Source: Mumia quercus (GTDB lineage Bacteria; Actinomycetota; Actinomycetes; Propionibacteriales; Nocardioidaceae). From it: 64,000 nt of DNA. Position 1 is the first letter of the stretch, and the number at the start of each line of letters is the position of its first letter. Shown here piece by piece: positions 50,085 through 58,718 of this stretch. Location: positions 1-64,000 of the forward strand of contig NZ_JANZYO010000003.1 of assembly GCF_025506335.1 (NCBI RefSeq). Direction: 5' to 3'. The translations under genes were made by a program, and so were the position numbers. Under the pieces are notes generated by a model that did not search any database, was not told the origin of the DNA, and saw only the letters and a list, made by a program, of their open reading frames with translations.

Positions 50085-51688
50085 TCACGGTCGACGGCGT
50101 CACGATGACCTACGACGGCGCCGCGCGTCCGGTGCTCCGTGACGTCGACCTGCACGTCGACGAAGGTGAGCTGGTGGTGGTCACGGGGCCCACGGGTGCC
50201 GGCAAGTCCTCGCTGCTCGGCCTGCTCAACGGTCTGGTCCCGCACTTCACCGGTGGTCACCTCGAGGGAAGCGTGACCGTGGCGGGCCTGCGGACCGAGG
50301 ACCACCCGCCCAGGGAGCTTGCGGCGACGGTCGGCTGGGTCGGCCAGGACCCTCAGGCGGGGTTCGTCACGGACACGGTCGAGGAGGAGCTCGCCTACGG
50401 GATGGAGCAGCTCGGCGTGGATCCGCAGGCGATGCGGCGACGCGTCGAGGAGACGCTGGACCTGCTCGGCATCGCCGACCTGCGGGCGCGGTCGCTGCGC
50501 TCGCTGTCGGGTGGACAGCAGCAGCGTGTGGCGATCGGCGCCGTGCTGACGATGCACCCTCCGGTGCTCGTCCTCGACGAACCGACCTCCGCGCTCGACC
50601 CGACCTCGGCCGAGGACGTCCTCGCCACGCTGGCGCGGCTCGTGCACGATCTCGGCACGACCGTCGTCCTCGCGGAGCACCGGCTCGAGCGGGTGGTGCC
50701 CTTCGCCGACGTGCTCGTGCACGTCGGGACCGACGGCTCGGTGACGGCGGGGGCACCTGCCACGCTGCTCGCGACCAGCCCGATCGCGCCTCCGATCGTG
50801 GAGCTGGGCCGGCTGGCCGGGTGGGAGCCGCTGCCGCTGACCGTACGTGAGGCTCGCCGCGCGTCCCAGACGCTCCGCAAGGAGCTCGCCGGGCTCCCCG
50901 TTCCGGCCCGCCCGCAGCCCGGACGGGACGGCGTCCTGCTCTCGGCGCGCGGGGTGGAGGTGCGCTACGGCCCGCTGCCGGCCGTACGAGGGGTGGACAT
51001 CGACCTCCCGGCGGGGACGGTGACGGCGCTGATGGGTCGCAACGGCTCCGGCAAGTCGACCCTGCTCTGGGCCCTGCAAGGGTCGGGGCCCCGCCACGGC
51101 GGCGACGTACGGGTGGAGGGGGAGGACCCCGCACGGCTCTCCCGTACGCAGGCGCGCCGGCGGGTCGGCATGGTCCCGCAGACCGCCAGCGACCTGCTGT
51201 ACCTCGAGTCCGTCGCCGCGGAGTGCGCGGCAGCCGACGCCGAGGCCGACGCGGCGGAGGGCACGTGCACCGCGCTGCTCACCCGCCTCGCCGGCACCGT
51301 CGACCCGGCGACCAACCCGCGCGACCTCTCCGAGGGCCAGAAGCTTGCGCTGGTCCTCGCCGTCCAGCTCACCGCCGCGCCGCGGGTGATGCTGCTCGAC
51401 GAGCCGACGCGCGGACTCGACTACACGGCGAAGGAGGCGCTCGCCGAGATCCTGCGCGAGCTGGCGGCCGACGGCGCAGCGGTGCTCGTCGCCACGCACG
51501 ACGTCGAGTTCGTCGCGACGGTGGCGGACCGGGCTGCGGTCATGGCGCAGGGCGAGGTGATCACCGCAGGCGACGTCCACGAGGTGCTGGCGACCTCGCC
51601 GGCGTTCGCGCCACAGGTCACGAAGGTCCTCGGTGACCCGTGGCTGACGGTCCGCGACGTGCGGGTGGCGTTGGAGGAGCGGCAGTGA
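50081..51688 (+). CDS. ECF transporter fused ATPase (EcfA-EcfA')
   Basis: 535 residues in one chain with two ABC domains. First: GPTGAGKSSLLGL (Walker A), LSGGQQQRVAIG, LVLDEPTSALDP, AEHRLERV. Second: GRNGSGKSTLLW, the degenerate signature LSEGQKLALVLA and LLDEPTRGLDY, ATHDVEF. The second signature (LSEGQ) differs from the normal LSGGQ, as often seen in fused ECF ATPases. ATGA and GTGA overlaps join it to EcfT and the S-component. It powers cobalamin uptake. Confidence 0.93.
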   Translation: MITVDGVTMTYDGAARPVLRDVDLHVDEGELVVVTGPTGAGKSSLLGLLNGLVPHFTGGHLEGSVTVAGLRTEDHPPRELAATVGWVGQDPQAGFVTDTVEEELAYGMEQLGVDPQAMRRRVEETLDLLGIADLRARSLRSLSGGQQQRVAIGAVLTMHPPVLVLDEPTSALDPTSAEDVLATLARLVHDLGTTVVLAEHRLERVVPFADVLVHVGTDGSVTAGAPATLLATSPIAPPIVELGRLAGWEPLPLTVREARRASQTLRKELAGLPVPARPQPGRDGVLLSARGVEVRYGPLPAVRGVDIDLPAGTVTALMGRNGSGKSTLLWALQGSGPRHGGDVRVEGEDPARLSRTQARRRVGMVPQTASDLLYLESVAAECAAADAEADAAEGTCTALLTRLAGTVDPATNPRDLSEGQKLALVLAVQLTAAPRVMLLDEPTRGLDYTAKEALAEILRELAADGAAVLVATHDVEFVATVADRAAVMAQGEVITAGDVHEVLATSPAFAPQVTKVLGDPWLTVRDVRVALEERQ

Positions 51689-52515
51689 ACGCGATCACGC
51701 TCCGCCCACGGTCGACCGCCGTGCTCGCCCTCGCGACCGTCGCCGGGCTCGCGATGTTCTGCTGGCCGCTGCTCTTCGAGCCCGCCGGGTCGAGCCAGCA
51801 GGAGGCCCAGGCGCCGATGTACTTCGTGCTGCTCCTGCCGCTGCTGATCCTCGTCGTCGCGGCGGAGCTGTCCGAGGGCGGCATGGACGCCAAGGCCCTG
51901 GCGATGCTCGGGGTGCTGGCGGCGATCCAGTGCGGCCTGCGGGCACTCAGTGCGGGGACGGCCGGGATCGACCTCGTGTTCTTCCTGCTGGTCCTCGCGG
52001 GGCGGGTCTTCGGCGCGGGGTTCGGTTTCCTGCTGGGGTGCACGTCGTTGTTCGCGTCAGCGCTGCTGACCGCCGGGGTCGGGCCGTGGCTGCCGTTCCA
52101 GATGATGTGCGCGGCCTGGCTGGGGATGGGGGCGGGGATGCTCCCGCGCCGCGTCACCGGTCGTGCGGAGATCGCGATGCTCGCGGCGTACGGGGTGTTC
52201 GCGGCGTACTTCTACGGCGCGCTGCTCAACCTCTCCTTCTGGCCGTACCTCGCCGGCGTCGACGCGAGCGGCGAGCAGGGGCTGGCGTTCGTGCCCGGCG
52301 CCTCGCTCGCGGAGAACCTGGAGCGCTTCTTCTGGTTCACCCTGCTGACGTCCACCGGGTCGTGGGACACCGGCCGCGCGATCACCAACGCCGTTCTGAT
52401 CGTCGTCCTCGGACCGGCGGTGCTGCTCACGCTGCGGCGCGCCGCGCGTCGGGCGTCGTTCGGGCGGACGCCGACCTTCGCCAGCCGCCCGCTCGACGCC
52501 ACGCCCTCCGACTAG
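51685..52515 (+). CDS. ECF transporter substrate-binding S-component (cobalamin)
   Basis: A 276-residue protein with six hydrophobic helices typical of S-components: GLAMFCWPLLFEPAGSSQQEAQAP begins it, MYFVLLLPLLILVVAAEL follows. GRVFGAGFGFLLGCTSLFASALLTAGVGPWLPFQMMCAAWLGMGAG is a long core that resembles the energy-coupling-factor thiamine/cobalamin-type S-subunits. Substrate assignment to cobalamin rests on the riboswitch and the DUF4430 protein in the same operon. GTG at 51685 overlaps the ATPase stop. Confidence 0.88.
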   Translation: MNAITLRPRSTAVLALATVAGLAMFCWPLLFEPAGSSQQEAQAPMYFVLLLPLLILVVAAELSEGGMDAKALAMLGVLAAIQCGLRALSAGTAGIDLVFFLLVLAGRVFGAGFGFLLGCTSLFASALLTAGVGPWLPFQMMCAAWLGMGAGMLPRRVTGRAEIAMLAAYGVFAAYFYGALLNLSFWPYLAGVDASGEQGLAFVPGASLAENLERFFWFTLLTSTGSWDTGRAITNAVLIVVLGPAVLLTLRRAARRASFGRTPTFASRPLDATPSD

Positions 52516-52525
52516 CCGCGGCGCG

Positions 52526-53494
52526 TCAGGGGACGAGCACGACCTTGCCGAGCGCCTCGCGGCTGTCGATCACCTCGAGCGCCCGCGCCGCGTCCTCCAG
52601 CGGGAAGCGCCCGCCGATGGGGGCGGTGAGCTTGCCCGCCTCGAGCAGCGGGGTGAGCTCCTCCCACTGCGCCGCGACGTATCCGGGACGCTTGAGCGCG
52701 TACGCTCCCCAGCCGACGCCACGGACGTCGATGTTGTTGAGGAGCAGGCGGTTGACCTTGACCTCGGGGATCGTCCCCGCGGTGAAGCCGATGACGAGCA
52801 GACGGCCGTCGTCGGTGAGGCTGCGCAGCGAGTCGGTGAAGCGGTCACCGCCGACCGGGTCCACCACGAGGTCGACCCCGTGGCCGCCGGTGAGCTCCTT
52901 GACGGTGTCCCGGAAGCCTTCGGCGAGCACGTACGCGTCCGCGCCGGCCGCTACCGCGATCTCGCCCTTGGCGTCGGTGGAGACGACGGCGATCACCTGG
53001 CCCGCGCCGTACGCCTTGGCCATCTGGATCGACGCGGTGCCGACACCGCCCGCAGCGCCGTGGACCAGCACCGACTCCCCGCTGCGCAGCTGGCCGCGCT
53101 TGAGAAGGGCGAAGTGAGCCGTGAGGTAGTTGAGCGGCACGGCGGCACCCTGTTCGTACGACAGGTTGTCGGGGAGGTGGAACGTCATGTCGGTCGCGGC
53201 GACGACCCGCTCGGCGAACCCGCCGAGGGCGGGGAACGCCGCGACGCGGTCGCCGATCGAGAAGCCCGAGCCCGATGGTGCGGTGACGACCTCGCCGGCG
53301 ACCTCCGAGCCGGGGATGAACGGCAGGGGAGGGTTGATCTGGTACTGCCCGCGGGTCTGGAGGACCTCCGGGAACGAGACCCCTGAGGCCCTGACGTCGA
53401 TGACGACCTGGTCGGGGCCCGGCTCGGGGGCGTCGGTCTCGACGAGCTCGACGGCGGACGGTCCTTCGAGCGAGGTGATCTGCACGGCACGCAT
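52526..53494 (-). CDS. Quinone oxidoreductase-like zinc-independent MDR enzyme
   Basis: A 322-residue medium-chain reductase of the quinone oxidoreductase type. Catalytic-domain motif PEPGPDQVVIDVRASGVSFPEVLQTRGQYQ has no zinc ligands. The NADPH domain contains VLVHGAAGGVGTASIQMAKAYGA. It reduces quinones or enones. The start (ATG 53494) follows a TAAGCG-type operator. The gene is on the same strand as the P450/monooxygenase genes but separated by 104 bases holding tandem repeats. Confidence 0.9.
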   Translation of the reverse strand: MRAVQITSLEGPSAVELVETDAPEPGPDQVVIDVRASGVSFPEVLQTRGQYQINPPLPFIPGSEVAGEVVTAPSGSGFSIGDRVAAFPALGGFAERVVAATDMTFHLPDNLSYEQGAAVPLNYLTAHFALLKRGQLRSGESVLVHGAAGGVGTASIQMAKAYGAGQVIAVVSTDAKGEIAVAAGADAYVLAEGFRDTVKELTGGHGVDLVVDPVGGDRFTDSLRSLTDDGRLLVIGFTAGTIPEVKVNRLLLNNIDVRGVGWGAYALKRPGYVAAQWEELTPLLEAGKLTAPIGGRFPLEDAARALEVIDSREALGKVVLVP

Positions 53495-53507
53495 GCCTGG
53501 ACCCTAC

Positions 53508-53523
53508 CTAAGCGGGCGCTTAG
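53508..53523. promoter_or_regulatory. Palindromic operator CTAAGCGGGCGCTTAG before the quinone oxidoreductase gene
   Basis: A perfect 16-base inverted repeat with the same half-site (TAAGCG, 2 bases, CGCTTA) as the one in front of the esterase at 7170-7183. On the minus strand it is immediately upstream of a TAGGGT -10-like hexamer (53506-53501), 7-12 bases ahead of the start. A TetR-type repressor bound here would block the promoter. Confidence 0.6.
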
Positions 53524-53602
53524 TTGTCAGCCAGCACAGCGTTGTCAGCCAGCACAGCGTTGTCAGTCAGCACAGCGTTGTCAGCCAGCACAGCGTTGTC
53601 AG
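53524..53602. repeat. Four tandem 18-base repeats downstream of the P450 gene
   Basis: TTGTCAGCCAGCACAGCG occurs at 53524-53541, 53542-53559, 53560-53577 (one C-to-T change) and 53578-53595, with a partial fifth copy to 53602. The P450 stop codon (TGA at 53599-53601 on the minus strand) lies in the last partial unit. No coding role is seen; copy number may vary between strains. Confidence 0.9.
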
Positions 53603-54888
53603 CGTGCGTGCAACGTCACGACCGCCTTGCCCTTCGGCACGTGCGTGATGTTGCGCACCGTCGAGACCTCCTCGGTGTCGACGGTGACCCGGTAGCGCGT
53701 GAGGATCTCCTTCAGCACGACCGTCCCTTCCATCAGCGAGAACCCCGCACCGATGCAGCGCCGTACGCCTCCGCCGAACGGCAGCCACGTGTGGGCGGCG
53801 ATGTCGTCGTCGAGGAAGCGGCGCGGCCGGAAGCGGCTCGGCTCGGGGAAGTTCGCGGGGGTGAAGTGAGCGCCCGCGATCGACGGTGAGACGACCGTCC
53901 CCGCCGGGAGGTCCCACGGCCCGACGCGCTGAGGCGTCGTGAGGCGGCGTACGACGGAGTCGATGACGGGATGCCGCCGCATCCCCTCCTTGAGGCACGC
54001 CTCCACAAACTCGTCGTCCCCGGCGTCGGCGGCGCGCAGCGCCTCCTCCTGGACGTCGGGGTTCGCGCCGAGCTCGTACAGCGTCCACGACAGGGCTGAC
54101 GCGGTGGTCTCGTGACCGGCGAGCAGGAGCGTGACCAGCTGGTCGCGGAGCTCCTCGTCGGTCAGGGGCGGCAGGTCGCCGTCGCCGCCTGCCTGCAGCA
54201 GGCGTGACAGCACGTCCGTACGCGTGGCGAGGTCGCTGACCTCTCGGCGTGCGGCGATCTCGGCATACATCAGGCGGTCCACCGCGGCCTGGTTGTCGAA
54301 GTAGCGCCGCCACGGCCCGTACGACCGCAGCCTGGGGAAGATCCACCCGACGAACATCACCGGGCCGATCTCGACCATGCGGCGGATCCGCGGGCGCAGG
54401 GCGCCGAGCGTGCGTGCGTCGGTGACCCCGAAGACGACCTGCAGGATCACCTCGAGGGTGAGGGCGTTCATCCGGTCGTGGGTGACGAGCCGCTGCCCGT
54501 CGTGCCAGCGGTCGACCTCCTCCTTGGCGAGGGTCTCGACCAGCCCGCGATAGCTGCGCAGCGACGCACCGTTGAATGCCGGCATGAGCAGCTTGCGCGC
54601 CCGCATGTGCTCGTCCTCGTCGGTGAGCAGCACCGAGTGGTCGCCCATGACCGGGCGCAGCACCTGGTTGCCCTCACCCGCGTGGAAGTCGCGAGGGCTG
54701 CCGCCGAAGACCTGCCTGATCTGCTCGGGCGCGCTGATCGTCGCGATCGTGCGCGGCCCGGGGTGGATCCGGATCGTGTACGCCGCGCCGTAGCGCCGGA
54801 CGAGCATGCGGGCGAACCGTTCCTGGAACGCGAGGAACGCGACGGTCTGCACCGCAGCCGGCCAGCGAGGCCCGGGCGGCAAGGTCAT
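53599..54888 (-). CDS. Cytochrome P450
   Basis: A 429-residue class I-type P450. I-helix region LLLAGHETTASALSW with the acid-threonine pair, the ExxR motif in CLKEGMRRHP, and the heme-thiolate loop LPFGGGVRRCIGAGFSLMEG with the cysteine ligand near residue 374. It lacks a membrane anchor. No ferredoxin gene adjoins. Its ATG overlaps the stop of the upstream flavin monooxygenase (ATGA), suggesting they act in one oxidation pathway, for example of a ketone or hydrocarbon. The precise CYP family cannot be read. Confidence 0.93.
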   Translation of the reverse strand: MTLPPGPRWPAAVQTVAFLAFQERFARMLVRRYGAAYTIRIHPGPRTIATISAPEQIRQVFGGSPRDFHAGEGNQVLRPVMGDHSVLLTDEDEHMRARKLLMPAFNGASLRSYRGLVETLAKEEVDRWHDGQRLVTHDRMNALTLEVILQVVFGVTDARTLGALRPRIRRMVEIGPVMFVGWIFPRLRSYGPWRRYFDNQAAVDRLMYAEIAARREVSDLATRTDVLSRLLQAGGDGDLPPLTDEELRDQLVTLLLAGHETTASALSWTLYELGANPDVQEEALRAADAGDDEFVEACLKEGMRRHPVIDSVVRRLTTPQRVGPWDLPAGTVVSPSIAGAHFTPANFPEPSRFRPRRFLDDDIAAHTWLPFGGGVRRCIGAGFSLMEGTVVLKEILTRYRVTVDTEEVSTVRNITHVPKGKAVVTLHAR

Positions 54889-56390
54889 GCCACAGCCTCC
54901 TCCGGCAACGCTCGTGCCTCGCGGGGCGCGCGGGTGAACACGTAGTCAGCCTCGCGCACCGTCCGCGTCTCCCACCAGTACTGGAAGGTGAACTTCGGCC
55001 AGATCGTCCGGTTGTTGCCCTGCGAGTCGAGGTACCAGGACGTGCAGCCGCCCTGCGTCCAGATGCCCTTCTTCACGCGCCGCTGGATGTCGGCGTTGTA
55101 CGCGTCCTGGGCGAGCTTGGTCGGCTCCATCGTCGTCGCGCGCAGACGGTCCATCTCGTCGAGCGCGCGCACGATGTACTTCGCCTGCTGCTCGATCATG
55201 AAGACCACGGAGTTGTGGCCGAGGGCGGTGTTGGGGCCGAGCATGAAGAAGAGGTTCGGGAAGCGGTGCACCGTGATGCCGAGATACGTCTCGACGCCCT
55301 CCTCGGCGAACATCCGACCGAGGTCGATCCCGCCGCGCCCCGTGAAGTTGAGGTGGTCGAACGCGTCCACGACGTGGAAGCCCGTCCCGTACACGATGAC
55401 GTCGGCCTCGTGGAGGACGCCTTCGCGGTCGACGACACCCTCGGGCACGATCTTGGCGATGCCGCTCGTCTCGAGCGCGACGTTGTCCCTGTTGAAGGTC
55501 TTGTAGAAGTCGTTCGACTGGAGCACCCGCTTGCACCCCAGGCGGTAGTCGGGGGTGAGCTTCGCGCGCGTCTCCGGGTCCTCGACCTGGCGCGCGATGT
55601 GTGCGTGGACGATCTTCTCGGCCAGCCGCAGGAATGCGGGCACGTGGCCGTTGAACGTGATCGCCCGCGACTCCAACGCCCAGTAGAGCGCGTCGCGGTA
55701 CGCGCGTTGCGCGCCCGGGACCTTCTCGAAGATCGTCTGCCTGACGGGGCCGATCTCGCGGTCGTTCTTCGGCAGCACCCACGGGGGCGTGCGCTGGAAG
55801 AGCGTGAGCTGCGACGCCTGCTCGGCGATGATCGGGACGAACTGGATCGCGCTCGCGCCGGTGCCGATGACGGCGATCCGCTTACCGGTCAGGTCGACGT
55901 CGTGGTCCCACTCGGCGGAGTGGAAGCGCGGTCCCGCGAACGACTCCGCGCCCTCGATCGGGGGGATGTTGGGGATGTGCAGGCCGCCGACCCCCGCGAC
56001 GAGCACCCGCGCGTCGTACGTGTCGCCGTCGGCGGTGTCGATCGTCCAGCGCTCGCGGGTCTCGTCCCAGTGCGCCCCGACGACCTCCTTGCCGAAGTGG
56101 ATGCGCTTGCGGATGCCGCGCTCGTCGGCGACCTTGCGCATGTACTCCCAGATCTCGGCCTGGCCGGAGAACGAGCGCGACCAGTTCGGGTTGAGCTCGT
56201 ACGAGAACGAGTACATGTGGCTCGGGACGTCGCACGCGCATCCGGGGTACGTGTTGTCGCGCCACGTGCCGCCGACCTCGTCGGCCTTTTCCAGGATCAC
56301 GAAGTCGTCGCGCCCTGCCTCTTCGAGCTTCATGGCCATGCCCATGCCCGAGAAGCCGGTACCGATGATCACGATATCTTGGGTCATCAC
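54885..56390 (-). CDS. Baeyer-Villiger-type flavin-containing monooxygenase
   Basis: A 501-residue class B flavoprotein. FAD-binding GTGFSGMGMAMKLEEAG lies at the N-terminus. The Baeyer-Villiger fingerprint F-x-G-x3-H-x3-W is seen as FAGPRFHSAEWDHD, and the NADPH-binding IGTGASAIQFVP follows. It inserts one oxygen of O2 next to a ketone or oxidises soft nucleophiles. Co-translated with the P450 gene. A TetR operator in the intergenic region to the divergent TetR gene indicates substrate-inducible control. Confidence 0.92.
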   Translation of the reverse strand: MMTQDIVIIGTGFSGMGMAMKLEEAGRDDFVILEKADEVGGTWRDNTYPGCACDVPSHMYSFSYELNPNWSRSFSGQAEIWEYMRKVADERGIRKRIHFGKEVVGAHWDETRERWTIDTADGDTYDARVLVAGVGGLHIPNIPPIEGAESFAGPRFHSAEWDHDVDLTGKRIAVIGTGASAIQFVPIIAEQASQLTLFQRTPPWVLPKNDREIGPVRQTIFEKVPGAQRAYRDALYWALESRAITFNGHVPAFLRLAEKIVHAHIARQVEDPETRAKLTPDYRLGCKRVLQSNDFYKTFNRDNVALETSGIAKIVPEGVVDREGVLHEADVIVYGTGFHVVDAFDHLNFTGRGGIDLGRMFAEEGVETYLGITVHRFPNLFFMLGPNTALGHNSVVFMIEQQAKYIVRALDEMDRLRATTMEPTKLAQDAYNADIQRRVKKGIWTQGGCTSWYLDSQGNNRTIWPKFTFQYWWETRTVREADYVFTRAPREARALPEEAVA

Positions 56391-56391
56391 C

Positions 56392-56416
56392 GTTCAGATA
56401 CTAGTGGTATCTGAAC
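56392..56416. promoter_or_regulatory. TetR-type operator between the monooxygenase operon and TetR
   Basis: GTTCAGATAC at 56392-56401 is perfectly complementary to 56407-56416 with TAGTG between. It starts two bases upstream of the monooxygenase ATG on the minus strand and includes a TAGTAT -10-like hexamer. It also lies 45 bases before the divergent TetR gene, which most likely binds it. Confidence 0.75.
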
Positions 56417-56461
56417 CGAATGCAACACTCTTGATGTCATATTCTTCTCGGAGGAGGTTCG

Positions 56462-57055
56462 ATGTCCACTCGGGCGGAGCGCCAGGCGAGGACGCGGGAG
56501 GCGTTGGTGTCGACCGCGCGCACGCTGTTCCTCGACGACGGGTACGGCGCGACGAGCCTCGACCGGGTGGCGCTGGAGGCCGGCTTCTCCAAGGGCGCCG
56601 TCTACTCCAACTTCAAGAGCAAGGAGGAGCTCGGCCTCGCGGTGCTCGACGAGATCCACCGCGAGATGGTGGCCGAGGTGGTTGACGCGGTCGGCGTCGC
56701 CAGCACGTACGACGACGCGATCAACGCCTTCGAGGGCTGGCTCAAGGTCCGTCTCGGGCAGCCGCGCTGGACTGCGCTCGAGGTCGAGTTCGCCGCGGTC
56801 GTGCGGACCAGCCCGTTCGTCGCCACCGAGCTGGCGGCGCGGCACACGCAGATCCGCGAGGCGATCGCGGCCATGCTGCACGACATCGCGGAGCGGACCG
56901 GCATGCGGATGGCGCTGCCGGCCGACCAGGTCGCGCTGGCCCTGCTCAGCCTCGGCATCGGGATGGGCGCGCAACGTTCGCTCGACCCCGGGCTCGACGT
57001 GCACGCGTTCACCGCAACCATCCGCTCGCTGCTGCTGCCCCCGGTGGTCGAGTAG
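56462..57055 (+). CDS. TetR-family transcriptional regulator
   Basis: A 197-residue TetR repressor with helix-turn-helix YGATSLDRVALEAGFSKGAVYSNFKSKEEL (about residues 28-56). Its C-terminal domain resembles TetR_C_39/BetI-type ligand domains. GGAGG lies seven bases before the ATG. It is divergent from the Baeyer-Villiger/P450 operon and a palindrome between the two is the likely shared operator. Its last residues (VE) and stop codon come from the first unit of a tandem repeat. Confidence 0.92.
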   Translation: MSTRAERQARTREALVSTARTLFLDDGYGATSLDRVALEAGFSKGAVYSNFKSKEELGLAVLDEIHREMVAEVVDAVGVASTYDDAINAFEGWLKVRLGQPRWTALEVEFAAVVRTSPFVATELAARHTQIREAIAAMLHDIAERTGMRMALPADQVALALLSLGIGMGAQRSLDPGLDVHAFTATIRSLLLPPVVE

Positions 57056-57160
57056 GGCCGCCCCCTGGCTGGTCGAGTAGGGCCGCCCCCTGGCTGGTCG
57101 AGTAGGGCCGCCCCCTGGCTGGTCGAGTAGGGCCGAGGAACGAGGCCCGTATCGAGACCA
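57046..57160. repeat. Three perfect 25-base tandem repeats plus an actinomycete-type palindromic unit
   Basis: The 25-base unit beginning GGTCGAGTAGGGCCG occurs at 57046-57070, 57071-57095 and 57096-57120. A fourth start at 57121 continues into GAGGAACGAGGCCCGTATCG and GAGACCA to 57160. Together TGGTCGAGTA...GTATCGAGACCA forms an imperfect inverted repeat of a kind I recognise as abundant between genes in Nocardioidaceae. The TetR stop codon lies in the first unit. Confidence 0.9.
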
Positions 57161-57195
57161 CCCCGCCCGCGCTCTTGCGGCCCTACGCTGGCCTC

Positions 57196-58692
57196 ATGAC
57201 CGCCCGCGCGCTGATGATCGCTGGCACGACGTCCGATGCGGGCAAGTCCGTGGTGACGACCGGGCTGTGTCGTCTGCTGGCGCGCCGGGGCGTGAAGGTG
57301 GCGCCGTTCAAGGCGCAGAACATGTCCAACAACTCGATGGTCGTGACCGGCTCGGACGGGGCGGGCGCGGAGATCGGGAGAGCGCAGTGGATCCAGGCGG
57401 TGGCCGCCGGCGCAGTGCCGGAGCCCGCGATGAACCCGGTGCTCCTCAAGCCCGAGGGCGACCGGCGTAGCCACGTCGTGGTCATGGGCCGCCCCGCAGG
57501 GACGCTGGACGCGCGTGACTTCACCCGCGGGCGCGACCACCTCGCCGAGGCGGCGTTCGCCGCGTACGACGACCTGGCCGTCCGCTACGACGTGATCGTC
57601 TGCGAGGGCGCAGGGAGCCCGACGGAGATCAACCTGCGCGAGGGCGACTTCGTCAACATGGGCCTCGCCCGTCACGTGTCGATGCCCGTAGTCATCGTCG
57701 GCGACATCGACCGCGGCGGCGTGTACGCGGCGCTGCACGGCACTCTCGCCTTGCTGTCGCCTGCGGACCAGGCGTTGGTCGCGGGATTCGTGATCAACAA
57801 GTTCCGCGGCGACGAGGCGCTGCTCGCGCCCGCGAACGACGCGATCGCCCGTACGACCGGGCGTCCGGTGCTCGGCGTGGTCCCGTGGAGCCCGCGCGTG
57901 TGGCTCGACTCCGAGGACGGGATGGACGTCGAGGGGCGGCGCGCCTCGACCGGCGACCCCCTGCGTGTCGCGGTTGTCCGCCTGCCGCGGATCAGCAACT
58001 TCACCGACGTCGACGCGCTGGGCCTCGAGCCGGGCGTCGACGTGAGCTTCGTGAGCGACGCGCGCCGCGTCGGGGAGGCGGACCTCGTGGTCGTGCCCGG
58101 CACCCGCGCGACGCTGGCCGACCTCGCCTGGATGCGCGAGCGGGGTCTCGACGCCGCGGTCGTCGCGCACGCGCGGGCGGGGCGGCCGGTGCTCGGCATC
58201 TGCGGCGGGTTCCAGCTCCTCGGCCGGACGATCAACGATCCCGAGGGTGTCGAGGGTGCTGCTGGAGCAGCCGCCGACGGGCTCGGGCTGCTCGACGTCG
58301 CGACGACGTTCGGCGAGGAGAAGGTGCTCCGGCTGCCCAGCGGCACCGCGCTCGGCGCCGACGCGAGCGGGTACGAGATCCATCACGGGCGTCTCGCGCG
58401 AGGCGGCGACGAGGAGTTCCTCGGGGGAGCGCGGCGGGCAGCGGTGTTCGGCACGATGTGGCACGGCAGTCTCGAGTCGGACGCGCTGCGTCACGCGTTC
58501 CTCGGTGAGGTCGCCGCGACGACCGGGCGGCGGTGGGAGCCGTCGGGCGTGCGGTTCGCCGACGCCCGTACCGCGCGGCTCGACCTGCTCGCCGACCTCC
58601 TCGAGCAGCACGTCGACGTCGACGTGCTGCTCACCCTCGTCGAACGCGGCGCGCCTCTCGACCTGCCCCTCGTCCCACCGGGGGCGGTCTGA
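57196..58692 (+). CDS. cobQ: Cobyric acid synthase (glutamine-dependent)
   Basis: A 498-residue amidotransferase that amidates carboxyl groups b, d, e and g of adenosylcobyrinic acid a,c-diamide. N-terminal P-loop-like GTTSDAGKSVVTTGLCRLLARRG and PFKAQNMSNNSMV form the ATP-binding dethiobiotin-synthetase-like domain. C-terminal GICGGFQLLGRTI carries the catalytic Cys; GYEIHHGRLA holds the class I GATase-like histidine region. The ATG at 57196 has TACGCT six bases upstream; a more upstream start at 57175 would lie ahead of the promoter. Confidence 0.95.
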   Translation: MTARALMIAGTTSDAGKSVVTTGLCRLLARRGVKVAPFKAQNMSNNSMVVTGSDGAGAEIGRAQWIQAVAAGAVPEPAMNPVLLKPEGDRRSHVVVMGRPAGTLDARDFTRGRDHLAEAAFAAYDDLAVRYDVIVCEGAGSPTEINLREGDFVNMGLARHVSMPVVIVGDIDRGGVYAALHGTLALLSPADQALVAGFVINKFRGDEALLAPANDAIARTTGRPVLGVVPWSPRVWLDSEDGMDVEGRRASTGDPLRVAVVRLPRISNFTDVDALGLEPGVDVSFVSDARRVGEADLVVVPGTRATLADLAWMRERGLDAAVVAHARAGRPVLGICGGFQLLGRTINDPEGVEGAAGAAADGLGLLDVATTFGEEKVLRLPSGTALGADASGYEIHHGRLARGGDEEFLGGARRAAVFGTMWHGSLESDALRHAFLGEVAATTGRRWEPSGVRFADARTARLDLLADLLEQHVDVDVLLTLVERGAPLDLPLVPPGAV

Positions 58693-58718
58693 GCGACGGC
58701 GCGCGGCAGGATGGAGGC

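Noticed and set aside
53524-53602. CRISPR-like array
   Set aside because: The 18-base units are directly adjacent with no spacers, and no cas genes are present.
57046-57120. CRISPR-like array
   Set aside because: Three directly joined perfect copies without spacers; a tandem duplication of an intergenic repeat.
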